From Microcoleus sp036704825 (GTDB taxonomy: Bacteria; Cyanobacteriota; Cyanobacteriia; Cyanobacteriales; Microcoleaceae): DNA of 64,000 bases. The stretch lies in NCBI GenBank assembly GCA_036704825.1, contig JAUBSN010000022.1:1-64000 (forward strand). The letters run 5' to 3'. The position numbers and the translations under genes are program-made. Below the pieces are notes generated by a model. That model had not been told where the DNA came from and did not search any database. It saw only the letters and a list, made by a program, of their open reading frames with translations. Shown here piece after piece: positions 1-8,406 of the stretch; the first letter of the stretch is position 1, and each line of letters starts with the position of its first letter.

Positions 1-156
1 CAAGGTCGCGTCATCAACACTTGGGCTGATGTCATCAACCGCGCTAACCTGGGTATGGAAGTCATGCACGAGCGCAACGCTCACAACTTCCCTCTCGACT
101 TGGCTGCTGTTGAAACTACTCCCGTGGCTTTGGTTGCTCCTGCTATCAACGGCTAA
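1..156 (+). CDS. psbA: Photosystem II D1 protein, C-terminal end (partial)
   Basis: The left edge of the window cuts this gene; 51 C-terminal codons remain, in frame from base 1 to the stop at 154-156. They include the HERNAHNFPLDLA segment that supplies D1 residues His332, Glu333, His337, Asp342 and Ala344 to the manganese cluster in photosystem II of the thylakoid membrane. After the Ala344-type processing site comes a 16-residue extension (starting AVETTPV), which the lumenal protease CtpA normally removes. The end differs from that of the second psbA at 56342-57424 (SAEAQPI), so the two are distinct copies. Which D1 variant this is cannot be told, because the diagnostic residues lie outside the window. 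A strong hairpin terminator follows. Confidence 0.97.
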   Translation, partial: QGRVINTWADVINRANLGMEVMHERNAHNFPLDLAAVETTPVALVAPAING

Positions 157-175
157 GTTTTAGTCTGAGATTAAC

Positions 176-207
176 AAAAAGCGCTCCTAGTAATAGGGGC
201 GCTTTTT
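176..207 (+). terminator. Terminator of the first psbA
   Basis: A 12-base stem AAAAAGCGCTCC pairs with GGGGCGCTTTTT (one G-U pair) across an 8-base loop and ends in a T run. It lies 20 bases after the psbA stop, as expected for a rho-independent terminator. Confidence 0.85.
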
Positions 208-565
208 GTTTGGGGACAAATATTTTTATCCACCTGTTTCTATCCGTTAAATCCGTTAAATCCCTTACCCCCCTTACCTCCATTGCCTTACTTCTTGCTT
301 TTTAATGATTTTTTCTTCCTTTATTCTTTAATTTTTTATGATTACTATAGAATATAGCCACTAGGCCGATCGAAATACTGTGACATACTCCGCGGGCGAA
401 ATCTTATATTATGGTCTAGGATTCAAATAGTCGGATTCAGAATATGTTGGGCTTGCTATAAAGTGTTCGCTAGCAGCAATGCAATTGTGTCAATTCCAGA
501 ATCTAACCATAGACAAATGTAGCTGATTGAGAGTCGCTCCTCACCGTCCCAAGCGCTCTATCTGT
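208..565. other. Intergenic, no gene seen
   Basis: AT-rich spacer between the psbA terminator and the GerMN gene. No convincing reading frame, RNA gene or repeat was seen. The promoter of the next gene should lie in its right part, but no clear -35/-10 pair was identified. Confidence 0.5.
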
Positions 566-580
566 AAGGAGATTTGTATT

Positions 581-1354
581 ATGAAAGATGGACAAGAAGT
601 GCGCCGCTTCTCCACAGCCGTCATTGCCGGTGTTTGCGGGTTGGCTTTACTGGCGGGAGGGGGCATTGCCTGGTGGACTGCGAACCGTTCCCCAACCCCC
701 GCAGATACGCCGTCTTCTGCTCAAACTACCGCTCCGTCGCTGTCCCCAAGTCCTGCGGAATCTCCTGCTGTAGTTATCCCCGTACCCCCTCCAACTCCTG
801 TACAAGTGCCACAGGTTCCGACGCCACAGGTTCAGACACCGCTGGTTCAGACACCTCAAGCTCAGACGCCGCAGGCTCTAGTCCCAAAGTCGCCGCAGCC
901 AAAGCCGTTGCCGCAGACTGATGTCCAGACAGTGCAAGTCTACTGGGTTAAAGATGCGAGCGGCAAATTTGAGGGAGTTCCTACGAAAGTAGCTGTCAAA
1001 CAAGCTGACAAGCCTGATGCAGCTTTACAAGCTGCTTTTAACAGTTTGTTGGCCGGGCCGAAGGATGGAACTGTTTCTAGCGAAATTCCTAATGGGACAA
1101 AGCTCAGGGGTTTGAGTGTTAAGAATGACGGAGTTTATGTCGATTTGTCGGCCGAATTTACTTCCGGGGGAGGGAGCAATTCGATGACTGGCCGATTAGG
1201 GCAAGTTATCTATACGGCTACGAGTTTACAACCGAATACCAAGGTTTGGATTTCGGTGGAAGGGAAGCCTTTAGAACTTTTAGGGGGAGAAGGTTTGGAG
1301 GTGGCTCAGCCGAGTACCCGCCAAAGTTTTGACAAAAATTTTCCCCTTGAGTAA
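581..1354 (+). CDS. Membrane-anchored GerMN-domain protein
   Basis: 257 residues from the ATG at 581, chosen because AAGGAG at 566-571 sits at ideal spacing; a TTG at 527 would add 18 unlikely residues. Residues about 11-32 form one membrane segment. Residues 35-112 are a low-complexity Pro/Thr/Gln linker with repeated TPQVQTP-like units. The C-terminal half (about 115-235) matches the GerMN pattern: a YWV start, an LLAGP segment, the GVYVDLS strand and a TGRLGQVIYTAT helix. GerMN domains occur in spore germination protein GerM and in many cyanobacterial and actinobacterial envelope proteins; their ligand is unclear. The protein probably sits in the plasma membrane with the GerMN domain in the periplasm. 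It stands alone and no partner is evident. Confidence 0.85.
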   Translation: MKDGQEVRRFSTAVIAGVCGLALLAGGGIAWWTANRSPTPADTPSSAQTTAPSLSPSPAESPAVVIPVPPPTPVQVPQVPTPQVQTPLVQTPQAQTPQALVPKSPQPKPLPQTDVQTVQVYWVKDASGKFEGVPTKVAVKQADKPDAALQAAFNSLLAGPKDGTVSSEIPNGTKLRGLSVKNDGVYVDLSAEFTSGGGSNSMTGRLGQVIYTATSLQPNTKVWISVEGKPLELLGGEGLEVAQPSTRQSFDKNFPLE

Positions 1355-1465
1355 TTATGAGTCATTAGTTAGGAGTCATTAGTCATCGGTCTGAAGGCAG
1401 AGAGTAGGGATTGATAACTGATGACTCATGGCTGATGACTCATGACTGAGGCTGGGGACTAATTT

Positions 1466-1858
1466 TCAGTGCTTCGTAGTTAGGCTAAATGCCCGAAAGT
1501 GTAGGGCTTGTTGTTCGATCCGGCTGGCAAGCCGATCGCACACCATATTACACAGCTCGAAAATTAACTCGTCTTGCACCTTATAATAGGCTGAAGTCCC
1601 TTCACTCCGGCGAGTGAGGATACCAGCTTGGAGCATGAGTTTTAGGTGCTTAGAAACATTGGCTTGACTCGTTTGAGTAGCTTCAACTAATTCTTGCACG
1701 CATTTTTCGCCGTCGCGAAGCAAGTTCAAAATTCGTAAACGCATTGGCTCGCTCAAAATACTGAAATACTCAGCAACTTGTTGCACAACCTCTTGCGGGA
1801 CAGGCTGGGATGACTTCATCAAACTCACCGGAGAGAAGTGATCGGGAAATATTAGCAT
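1466..1858 (-). CDS. ArsR/SmtB-family transcriptional regulator
   Basis: About 130 residues with a typical ArsR winged helix: the LSEPMRLRILNLL helix, then ELVEATQTSQANVSKHLKLM as helix-turn-helix, then a wing (RRSEGTSAYYKV). One cysteine lies just before the helix-turn-helix (GEKCVQEL), where ArsR-type metal or redox sensors often carry a ligand, but the paired CVC motif of metal sensors is missing, so the effector is unknown. Translation may start at 1858 or 13 codons later (MKSSQPVP), where GGTGAG is well placed. It reads in the same direction as accB and efp but is separated by about 30 bases from accB and could be cotranscribed. Members usually repress and release DNA on effector binding. 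Confidence 0.85.
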   Translation of the reverse strand: MLIFPDHFSPVSLMKSSQPVPQEVVQQVAEYFSILSEPMRLRILNLLRDGEKCVQELVEATQTSQANVSKHLKLMLQAGILTRRSEGTSAYYKVQDELIFELCNMVCDRLASRIEQQALHFRAFSLTTKH

Positions 1859-1888
1859 TTATTCTGTCCATAACAATAAAGTAATCCT

Positions 1889-2446
1889 TCAATCCGGATT
1901 AATTCGCATCAACACTTGACCGTATTCGACAGGTTCGCCATTTTGAACTAAAATTTCCATCACTTGACCGGACACTTCATCAGCATCGATCTCGTTCATC
2001 AGCTTCATAGCTTCGATAATACAGACTGTCTGATTGACCTTGATGCGATCGCCCACATTGACAAAAGGCGGTTCGTCAGGAGCAGAAGCGCGATAAAAGG
2101 TTCCTACCATCGGCGAGATAATTGGCACCCATTTCGGATCGACAGAAGCAGGTACGGCAGCAGGTACGGCGACAGGGGCGACGGATACAGGGGCAGCCAG
2201 ATCCTCTGCTAAATTTTGGTCAACAGCAGGAGGTGACGCTAAGGTGGGGCTAGGAACGGCGCCCAAAGCGATCGGAGCGACAGTCGCCGCGGCAGCGGGG
2301 AGCGAAGCAGAGGTGGCTGGTGAACTTGCCAGAATGCCTTTGCGTACTGTCAGTTCAATATCCCCACTTTTTAAGGTCAGTTCCGAAATGCCAGTTTTGT
2401 CTAATACAGTTAGCAAGTCACAAAGCTGGTTTAAGTCTAGTTGCAC
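1889..2446 (-). CDS. accB: Biotin carboxyl carrier protein of acetyl-CoA carboxylase
   Basis: 185 residues with a GTG start at 2446. The N-terminal part (MQLDLNQLCDLL...) is the AccB dimer/thumb region. Residues 40-105 are an Ala/Pro/Val-rich flexible linker. The C-terminal biotinyl domain holds EAMKLM (145-150), with Lys148 as the biotin attachment site, preceded by SPMVGTFYRA. The carrier moves carboxybiotin between biotin carboxylase and carboxyltransferase in the first step of fatty acid synthesis, in the cytoplasm. It follows efp on the same strand with about 176 bases between, the order usual in cyanobacteria; the two are probably one transcription unit. Confidence 0.97.
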   Translation of the reverse strand: MQLDLNQLCDLLTVLDKTGISELTLKSGDIELTVRKGILASSPATSASLPAAAATVAPIALGAVPSPTLASPPAVDQNLAEDLAAPVSVAPVAVPAAVPASVDPKWVPIISPMVGTFYRASAPDEPPFVNVGDRIKVNQTVCIIEAMKLMNEIDADEVSGQVMEILVQNGEPVEYGQVLMRINPD

Positions 2447-2622
2447 AGCAGATTCAAGGGTAATTGAGAATAGAAAATTGAAAATTCAGAATCAGGCGAA
2501 GCTAGGAGCCTTAACGACTTTGGAGGCAAAAGGGATAGTTTTTTATCTGAGCGATGAGTATTGATTTTTGAGTTCTTCAACTCAGAACTAAAAACTAAAA
2601 ACTCCCTTTTCCTCCGTCGTTT

Positions 2623-3180
2623 CTACTCTCGGCCGAGGTACTTGTCTTCACGAGTATCAATCCGAATCCGTTCTCCAATGGAAATAAATAGAGGCACCAT
2701 AATCTGAGCTCCGGTGGAGAGAATAGCGGGTTTGCTGCCGCCGGTGGCAGTATCTCCTTTGACTCCTGGATCGGTTTGTGTCACTTCCAAGACAACCGAG
2801 TTGGGCAGTTCCACTTCTAGGATTTGGTCGTTCCAGCGAAGGATATTGACTTCCATCCCTTCAGTCAGGTACTTGACACGATCGCCTATTTGCTTGGCAT
2901 TGAGGCGACTTTCCTCGTAAGTTTCCATATCCATAAAGACGAACTCGTCGCCCTCTTTATAGGTATGCTGCATCACGCTCTTTTCCAGGTTGGCTTGAGG
3001 CATAGTCTCGCCCGCCCGGAAGGTTTGTTCTACTACGTTTCCGGTTTGGACGTTTTTTAATTTTGTCCGCACGAAAGCCGAGCCTTTTCCTGGCTTGACG
3101 TGGAGGAATTCGATAACCCGCCACACGCCGTTATTCCATTCAATTGAAACACCTGGTCGAAAGTCGTTACTGGAGATCAT
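2623..3180 (-). CDS. efp: Elongation factor P
   Basis: 185 residues from the ATG at 3180 (MISSNDFRPG); a TTG six codons upstream is less likely. The tip loop reads KPGKGSAFVR, placing Lys32 at the position that reaches the peptidyl-transferase centre. Three beta-barrel domains are covered at full length, ending in GERIRIDTREDKYLGR. EF-P rescues ribosomes stalled on polyproline; several proteins in this window are very proline-rich. Lysine rather than arginine at the tip argues against EarP-type rhamnosylation. No modification enzyme is nearby. It is upstream of accB, the conserved cyanobacterial arrangement. Confidence 0.97.
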   Translation of the reverse strand: MISSNDFRPGVSIEWNNGVWRVIEFLHVKPGKGSAFVRTKLKNVQTGNVVEQTFRAGETMPQANLEKSVMQHTYKEGDEFVFMDMETYEESRLNAKQIGDRVKYLTEGMEVNILRWNDQILEVELPNSVVLEVTQTDPGVKGDTATGGSKPAILSTGAQIMVPLFISIGERIRIDTREDKYLGRE

Positions 3181-3753
3181 ATAAATTTTTGCGGGCAATC
3201 CCGTCGCCAGGCCGGCACGGGGTAACTACAGTCAGTCGATTTTAGATTTTAGATTTTAGATTTTAGATCTACTCTCGCATTGAATTTGGGAGATTGAACC
3301 TTGGTCTAAAATTTCGATCTCTCCACGACAGGAGTCTGGGGATTGTATCCGTTTTTGAGCGGGTCAGGTTAAAGCCGCTCTCTTGCTGACGGCATCAAAA
3401 AGCAATTGGCATTTTATTTTACCGTTCAAAGGGAGCAAGTGCTGTACTGAAATGTTAATGGCAGTGGGCAGCGGGCTGTTGTCAGTTGACAATCAAGCGT
3501 CCAGGATGCAAGCCCCCGGATTCATCCGTCCAGAAATAAAAAACCTGTATCCGATAAAGGAGCCCCCGAATTTATCCGTGGGGTCGCCTGTAAAATCTCA
3601 AATCTCAAATCTCAAATCTCAAATCGATTGACTGTTGACTGTTGTTAGCGGGCAACTCCTCCCCAGCCAAACCAACAAGCACTTTAGATGGGTAGCAGCT
3701 TAGAGGGCGGGCAGCGCTGTGGGAAGATAAGAGAGGCAATAAAAGTTAAAGTT
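3181..3753. repeat. Intergenic region with heptamer tandem repeats
   Basis: No supported gene. It contains four perfect TTTAGAT heptamers at 3241-3268 and four AAATCTC heptamers at 3593-3620 followed by a partial unit and CTGTTGA/CTGTTGT copies. Such short tandem heptanucleotides (STRR) are common between genes in filamentous cyanobacteria. The divergent promoters of efp and the cyclophilin gene must lie here, but no box pair is convincing. Confidence 0.7.
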
Positions 3754-4878
3754 ATGTTGCATTGGCCTAATTTCTCGATCGATACGTGCAAGCGCTGGGT
3801 CAAAACCGTCGCTTTAGCGCTTCTGCTGTTCACTCTCTCCCTGAGTTTTAGTGCAGTTTCCCATGCCAAACGCCCCAGCAGCAGTATGCCTGCTGGGAAT
3901 GCGATTACCGACAGCAGGGCGCTGCTGCGCTTTGCTTTACCTATTGACAATCAGACTGTGCGAGAATTGCAAATCAGTCTCGAAGACATTGGCAACCACA
4001 TACGGTCTAAACGTTGGGGGCCGATTAGCAGCGATGTCAGCAAGGCTTCCAGGATTCTCAACCTTCGGGAATCTGACCTTTTAGAAAGTATTCCCGACGC
4101 GAAAAAGCCGGAAGCTGAGGCGCTAGTTGCAGGAGTCAAGGACGGAATTGCTCAACTGGAAAAGGCTGTTGAGGCTAAAAACAGGGACAAAGTGATTGAC
4201 TTGAAAGCTGCCATCCTAGGTTCGGTAGGCGAAATCGAAGAGTTGATGGTGACAAAGTTTCCGTTTGAAGTGCCGGCCAAGTATGCTAATCTGCCTCAAC
4301 TCAAAGGGCGCGCTACTGTGGTCGTACAAACTGAAAAAGGGGAAATTACTGTAGTGGTTGACGGCTACAGCGCCCCGGTTACGGCCGGTAATTTTGTGGA
4401 TTTGGTCGATCGAGGTTTTTATGACGGTTTGCCGTTTATTCGATCGGAAGAATCCTACGTTTTGCAAACGGGAGACCCCGAAGGCAAGGATATTGGTTTT
4501 ATTGACCCAGCTACTGGCAAATACCGGAATATACCGCTAGAAGTGCTCGTCAGGGAGGAAAAAGAACCTATTTACGGGATTACTCTAGAAGATGCGGGGC
4601 GCTATCGCGACGAACCTGTTTTGCCTTTTTCTGCTTTCGGTACTGTGGCAATGGCCCGCACAGAAACTGACCCTGATAGCGCTTCTTCTCAGTTTTTCTT
4701 TTTCTTGTTTGAACCTGAACTCACGCCCGCTGGCCTGAATCTGTTGGACGGCCGCTATGCTGTTTTTGGTTACATGATTGAAGGCAAAGAAGTTTTGGAG
4801 CAACTGAAGCAGGGAGACAAGATTGTATCTGCTAAGGTAGTTAAAGGAATCGAAAATTTGGTGCGACCTCAAGTTTAA
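3754..4878 (+). CDS. Thylakoid-lumen type cyclophilin peptidyl-prolyl isomerase (TLP40-like)
   Basis: 374 residues from the ATG at 3754 (MLHWPNFS), chosen because a signal peptide follows at once: basic residues, a hydrophobic run at about 18-34 and an AVSHA cleavage site near residue 38. Residues 60-180 are a helical region like that of plant TLP40 and its cyanobacterial relatives. The cyclophilin domain starts near 186 (GRATVVVQTEKGEI), with NFVDLVDRGFYDGLPF and FGTVAMART...SSQFFFFL, which form the active-site face; the usual GS(S)QFF segment is present as SSQFFFF. It probably speeds proline isomerisation in the lumen or periplasm; TLP40 also influences photosystem II phosphatase in plants, which cannot be assumed here. 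Confidence 0.9.
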   Translation: MLHWPNFSIDTCKRWVKTVALALLLFTLSLSFSAVSHAKRPSSSMPAGNAITDSRALLRFALPIDNQTVRELQISLEDIGNHIRSKRWGPISSDVSKASRILNLRESDLLESIPDAKKPEAEALVAGVKDGIAQLEKAVEAKNRDKVIDLKAAILGSVGEIEELMVTKFPFEVPAKYANLPQLKGRATVVVQTEKGEITVVVDGYSAPVTAGNFVDLVDRGFYDGLPFIRSEESYVLQTGDPEGKDIGFIDPATGKYRNIPLEVLVREEKEPIYGITLEDAGRYRDEPVLPFSAFGTVAMARTETDPDSASSQFFFFLFEPELTPAGLNLLDGRYAVFGYMIEGKEVLEQLKQGDKIVSAKVVKGIENLVRPQV

Positions 4879-4882
4879 TTAA

Positions 4883-5040
4883 TGACGGCGATTGAAATCG
4901 CTTTTACACCAAAGTGACGGCGATTGAAATCGCTTTTACACAAACCAAGCCCGCCTGCGCGGGCTGAAAAAATCAACAGTCACAAGCATTGAACTCTTTT
5001 CAAAATAAAGGTGACGGCGATTGAAATCGCTTTTGCACAG
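4883..5040. repeat. Three copies of a GCGATTGAAATCGC hairpin repeat
   Basis: TGACGGCGATTGAAATCGC followed by TTTTRCACA occurs at 4883-4909, 4914-4943 and 5011-5040. The core is a 6-bp stem with a GA loop. Between copies two and three lies a second hairpin, GCCCGC-CTGC-GCGGGC (4949-4964). A diverged copy is present at about 25026-25055 (GGCGATTGGAAATCGCG). The third copy runs into the space before the next gene, which helps to place that gene's start. Confidence 0.8.
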
Positions 5041-5116
5041 ACCGAAGCCGCCGGATAGGGCTGGCAGAATAGATAATTTTTATAGCGCTATTGAAATCAG
5101 GAATTTAATCACAAGT

Positions 5117-5431
5117 ATGGCAATTTTAGAATTTTTTTTGGTAATTGGTTTGGGCGGATTCGCAGGATTGTTGATTGTAAAAAATGTGACCGAAAGCCAG
5201 CAAAAGCAGCGGTTAGATGAAGCTTTTTATCAGTTGTTGGAAACTCAAAACAGTCAAATTTCCCTGATTCAACTGGCGGCTAATGCTAGGGTAGAGGCTG
5301 AAGTTGCTCAGCAGTATTTAACTCGGCAAGTTAAGATTTTTTCGGCGATTTTAGAGGTAGATGATGAAGGGGATACTTTTTATAGGTTTCCTAGGTTGCG
5401 CTTGCCGCCGAGTTCGGGTAAGGAATGGTAA
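5117..5431 (+). CDS. Small single-span membrane protein, unknown function
   Basis: 104 residues from the ATG at 5117 (MAILEFFLVI). Longer versions would begin inside the dispersed repeat and are rejected. Residues about 5-21 are one hydrophobic span with glycine motifs (GLGGFAGLL). The rest is soluble, predicted helical (KNVTESQQKQRLDEAFYQLLETQNSQISLIQLAA) and ends in a short region rich in Arg and Pro. The helical part resembles a winged-helix start in some cyanobacterial hypothetical proteins, but I cannot name the family. It reads toward thiL, with heptamer repeats between them. Confidence 0.65.
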   Translation: MAILEFFLVIGLGGFAGLLIVKNVTESQQKQRLDEAFYQLLETQNSQISLIQLAANARVEAEVAQQYLTRQVKIFSAILEVDDEGDTFYRFPRLRLPPSSGKEW

Positions 5432-5432
5432 T

Positions 5433-5467
5433 ACAGTTGACAGTTGACAGTTGATAGTTGTTAGTTG
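5433..5467. repeat. Heptamer tandem repeat (ACAGTTG type)
   Basis: Five consecutive heptamers, ACAGTTG three times then ATAGTTG and TTAGTTG. The same unit in reverse complement (CAACTGT) makes up the array at 9723-9771. Confidence 0.85.
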
Positions 5468-5590
5468 TCTTTGGTTCAGGAATTACGCACCAATAACGTG
5501 CTACAGGTAAGACACCTGTTCCACAATACATTTAGTTTATTCTGGGATGGGCATCTTGCCCGCCCGCATCTCACTAAAAAATCCTTTTTA

Positions 5591-6685
5591 ATGCTGATTA
5601 AAGATATCGGTGAACAAGGCCTTTTAAGAATATTGCAAAAATTCTGCCCCGCAGAGATAGTTGGTGATGATTGCGCTGTCATGGCTGCAAATCCCAACCA
5701 ATCTTTGGCTATCACTACAGATATGTTGGTGGATGAAGTGCATTTTAGCGATCGCACTACGGGGCCTTATTACGCAGGATGGCGCGCCGCAGCGGCAAAT
5801 TTGTCGGATCTGGCTGCGATGGGAGCAAGGCCTCTGGCGGTGACTGTAGCCCTCGCTGTGGCGGCGGATACGGCTGTGGAGTGGGTTGAAGAGTTTTATC
5901 GGGGGATGACGGCTTGCTTGCAAGAATATCACACGCCGATCGTCGGTGGGGATGTTGTGCGGTCGCCCGTGGTGACGGTGGCGATTACTGCTTTTGGGGA
6001 GGTTGAGCGCGATCGTACCATTAGTCGGTCAAATGCGCGATCGGGCTGGGCGATTGTGGCTACAGGCGTTCACGGAGCCTCCCGCGCGGGATTAGAATTG
6101 CTGTTAAATCCAGAATTCGGGCAAAATCTTACAGAAGTCGATCGGTCTTCTTTAATTCTCGCTCACCAGCGCCCTAAACCGCGGCTGGATGTTTTGCCTG
6201 TTGTTTGGGAAATTTTAGGTTCCGAAGGCGCGATGGAACCCCCCCTCAGTCCCCCCCTTGCTAAGGGGGGGAAGCCAGATTTTAATTCTCCCCCCCTTAG
6301 CAAGGGGGGGCCGGGGGGGGTTCAATGCCCAATTGCAATCGCAGGAATGGATAGCAGCGACGGTTTAGCCGATGCGATCGTTCAAATTTGTCGGGCTAGC
6401 GGTGTTGGCGCAAAAGTCGATCGCACCAAAATACCCATTCCCGATATTTTCAGCGAAATAGTATCACCCGAAAAAGCTTTAGATTGGGCATTATACGGCG
6501 GGGAAGATTTCGAGTTAGTGCTGTTTTTGCCGATCGCAAATGCTAAATTATTAGTCGAAAAAATCGGTGATGGTGCTGCGATTGTGGGAACAGCTACCGA
6601 TAGCACCGATATCTGGTTAACTGATAGCAGCGGTATTTATCCTGATGCTAGATTAAAGCTCGATCTAGGATTTCAACACTTCTAA
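5591..6685 (+). CDS. thiL: Thiamine-monophosphate kinase
   Basis: 364 residues from the ATG at 5591 (MLIKDIGEQGLL), the usual ThiL start; upstream frame is repeat-derived. It makes thiamine diphosphate from thiamine monophosphate and ATP in the cytoplasm. Visible family motifs: VGDDCAV with the paired metal-binding aspartates (about 25-27), ITTDMLVDEVHF, AAANLSDLAAMGA, GGD (VVGGDVV), ATGVHGAS, GMDSSDGLADA and the YGGEDFELV segment. Unusually, about residues 215-245 (PPLSPPLAKGGK...SKGGPGGVQ) are encoded by an inserted palindromic repeat, just before the conserved AIAGMDSSDG strand. The frame stays open, so the gene is probably still functional with a surface loop added. Confidence 0.94.
   Translation: MLIKDIGEQGLLRILQKFCPAEIVGDDCAVMAANPNQSLAITTDMLVDEVHFSDRTTGPYYAGWRAAAANLSDLAAMGARPLAVTVALAVAADTAVEWVEEFYRGMTACLQEYHTPIVGGDVVRSPVVTVAITAFGEVERDRTISRSNARSGWAIVATGVHGASRAGLELLLNPEFGQNLTEVDRSSLILAHQRPKPRLDVLPVVWEILGSEGAMEPPLSPPLAKGGKPDFNSPPLSKGGPGGVQCPIAIAGMDSSDGLADAIVQICRASGVGAKVDRTKIPIPDIFSEIVSPEKALDWALYGGEDFELVLFLPIANAKLLVEKIGDGAAIVGTATDSTDIWLTDSSGIYPDARLKLDLGFQHF
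6236..6323. repeat. Palindromic C/G-run repeat inserted in frame in thiL
   Basis: Two hairpins of nine base pairs, CCCCCCCTT-GCT-AAGGGGGGG (6251-6271) and CCCCCCCTT-AGC-AAGGGGGGG (6290-6310), are framed by outer inverted ends GAACCCCCC and GGGGGGTTC. It adds about 30 codons to thiL without a stop. A related hairpin, CCCTCCCCTT-ATC-AAGGGGAGGG, lies between genes at 32912-32934. Confidence 0.85.
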
Positions 6686-6774
6686 ATTATTTCGCTTGTC
6701 CGCATAGGCGGACTTGGTTTGACAAGACGCCGTTTCAAGCGCCTGGTTTTTGCCCGTTACAGATTTTGGGCCAG

Positions 6775-7413
6775 CTAACCGTTGACTCTGTTATTGTAGG
6801 CAGTAGCTAGATGATTTTGGGTTTGCGTCCATTTTTCGCTCCCCGGTTCCCGATTATTTAAAACTATTTGATAACCCGTAATAGCAATTTCCATTTTATT
6901 CGCTTTATTCCCACTGGGAGACTCACTAATATGACTGCTCAATTTTTCAATTAGGTCGATAATTGAGCTAATTGTTGGGGGATTTTCGCCAGCAATTAAC
7001 TTTTGGGTCACTTGCTGTAAAGTCTCGGCAAAACTGGCATTGAGGAGATGTTTCCGTCCCTCTAGCATGGGGTAAATTACTGCAATATCGCTATTGCTAT
7101 CTTGTTCTGCTTGCAATAATTCTAAGAAAAAATTTGCATATTCTTGGAAATTTTTACCTTCAGAATTATTGCTATCTCCCTCACCGTTTATATCCATGAA
7201 CTGCCCTAGCTGACGGGCCAAATCTCGGAGGAATTTAGCGCCATTTTCCCCTCCTTGTTCTGCTAAGGTTGAGGCTACTAACTCGCAAGCTTCCAGAAAT
7301 CCGCGATCGAGTAATTCTGAGTTATCCTGTAATATCTGCGGTTCCTCTCCGTTGGGGCAATTCAGCAGGGTGTGAATTAATTGCAGATAGGCTTGAGCGC
7401 GCTTTTCTTCCAT
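6775..7413 (-). pseudogene. N-terminal fragment of a CHAT/TPR protein
   Basis: 212 codons starting MEEKRAQAYLQLIHTLLNCPNGEEPQIL, a beginning that I recognise from large cyanobacterial TPR-CHAT proteins (CHAT is a caspase-like protease domain). The helical leader is complete, and the last line (SEKWTQTQNHLATAYNNRVNG) is the start of the first tetratricopeptide unit, which then meets a stop. All TPR units and the CHAT domain are missing. The product could still be made as a short helical protein, but truncation is the simpler reading. Downstream (6686-6774) is short repeat-like sequence with no remains of the lost part. Family assignment is from memory of the leader and is not certain. Confidence 0.7.
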
Positions 7414-7529
7414 TGTGGGGAGTTGTGAATAACACCGCGATTTATTTTATCATGATTCGATGGTTTGGCGGTTGAAACTGTGTCTACACACACGAAGCTA
7501 CTCGGCGATTTTCACCGCCGAATCATCTA

Positions 7530-8309
7530 TTACAATTGATTTAGATCGATTCCCATTTCTCGCAGTCTTGATTCTAAAGCTTGCGATCGCGATCGTTCTT
7601 GTTGCAGCAAAGTTTCTGTCTCAGTGGCGCGTTGCTCTGCTTGCTGTCGCAGTTGCTCGGCTTGTTGTCGCAGTTGCTCTGCTTGCTGAGCTTGTTGCTC
7701 TGCCTCAATAGCCCGCGCTTGGGCCTGTCGTCGCAGTTGAGCGAGTTCCACAAAACTCATAAACGGTTCTCCAGACGGCCCAAACATTTCGAGTCCGGTT
7801 TCAGATAATTGAAACCGCACGCCCAGCCTGGGACTGATCCAACCGTCTATTTGTTCGATCGCTTCTAATTGTTCCTCTTGACGTTGCCATCCAGTCAATT
7901 CTAATGTTTGTGGGTCGTACAAATAGTATTCTTCCACACCATAACGTTCGTAAAATTGGAACTTTTGAATCATTGGAGCGGGCCGATTTCCCGGCGACCA
8001 AATTTCAAACACGACTTGTGGCCCAATATTATCTTCATTCCACTGTTGATAGGAACCACGATAACCTTTTGGTCTACCAAAAACTACCATCACATCTGGT
8101 GCTTGGCAAAGTTTATTATTTCCTTCAACGGGATACCAAAGCAAGTCGCCGGCCACGAAAACATTCGGGTCATTCACAAACAATAGTTCGGAATTTTCCT
8201 TAATCCAAACGATTAATCGAAACTGCTCGGTATTATCTGACATTGGTTCGCCGTTATCGTCGGGATAGATGATATTTTGTTTGTCTGGAGATTGCAGTTT
8301 TGTAACCAT
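7530..8309 (-). CDS. Uma2-family nuclease-like protein with C-terminal coiled coil
   Basis: 259 residues. The Uma2 (DUF820) core is a PD-(D/E)xK-like fold: APDVMVVFG supplies the aspartate, VVFEIWSPGN the glutamate, followed by KFQFYERYGVEEYYLYDP. From about 185 to 250 the chain is a coiled coil of QQAEQLR heptads (AEQLRQQAEQLRQQAEQ). The end, REMGIDLNQL, matches the LRELGVDPD tail of the other Uma2 proteins in this window. Uma2 genes are present in very many copies in filamentous cyanobacteria; their role is not settled. This copy is clearly more distant from the three others here. It is followed 100 bases away by the cysteine desulfurase gene on the same strand, upstream of it. Confidence 0.9.
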   Translation of the reverse strand: MVTKLQSPDKQNIIYPDDNGEPMSDNTEQFRLIVWIKENSELLFVNDPNVFVAGDLLWYPVEGNNKLCQAPDVMVVFGRPKGYRGSYQQWNEDNIGPQVVFEIWSPGNRPAPMIQKFQFYERYGVEEYYLYDPQTLELTGWQRQEEQLEAIEQIDGWISPRLGVRFQLSETGLEMFGPSGEPFMSFVELAQLRRQAQARAIEAEQQAQQAEQLRQQAEQLRQQAEQRATETETLLQQERSRSQALESRLREMGIDLNQL

Positions 8310-8406
8310 TGCTTTTTCCCCAAAATAGATGGTATTGTTATTTGAGTGTAAATGATATCAAGCGGCTTTTGTGTGTTTACAATTGTTTTCAAGATCGGAA
8401 TCATTC

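Noticed and set aside
3593..3625. Possible CRISPR array
   Set aside because: Direct heptamers without spacers; no cas gene in the window. The same holds for the other heptamer arrays.
3383..3631. 82-codon frame before the cyclophilin gene
   Set aside because: It ends inside a heptamer repeat and shows no protein-like composition.
7460..7808. Open frames antisense to the Uma2 coiled coil
   Set aside because: They are Leu/Ala/Val low-complexity shadows of the QQAEQLR repeat on the other strand.
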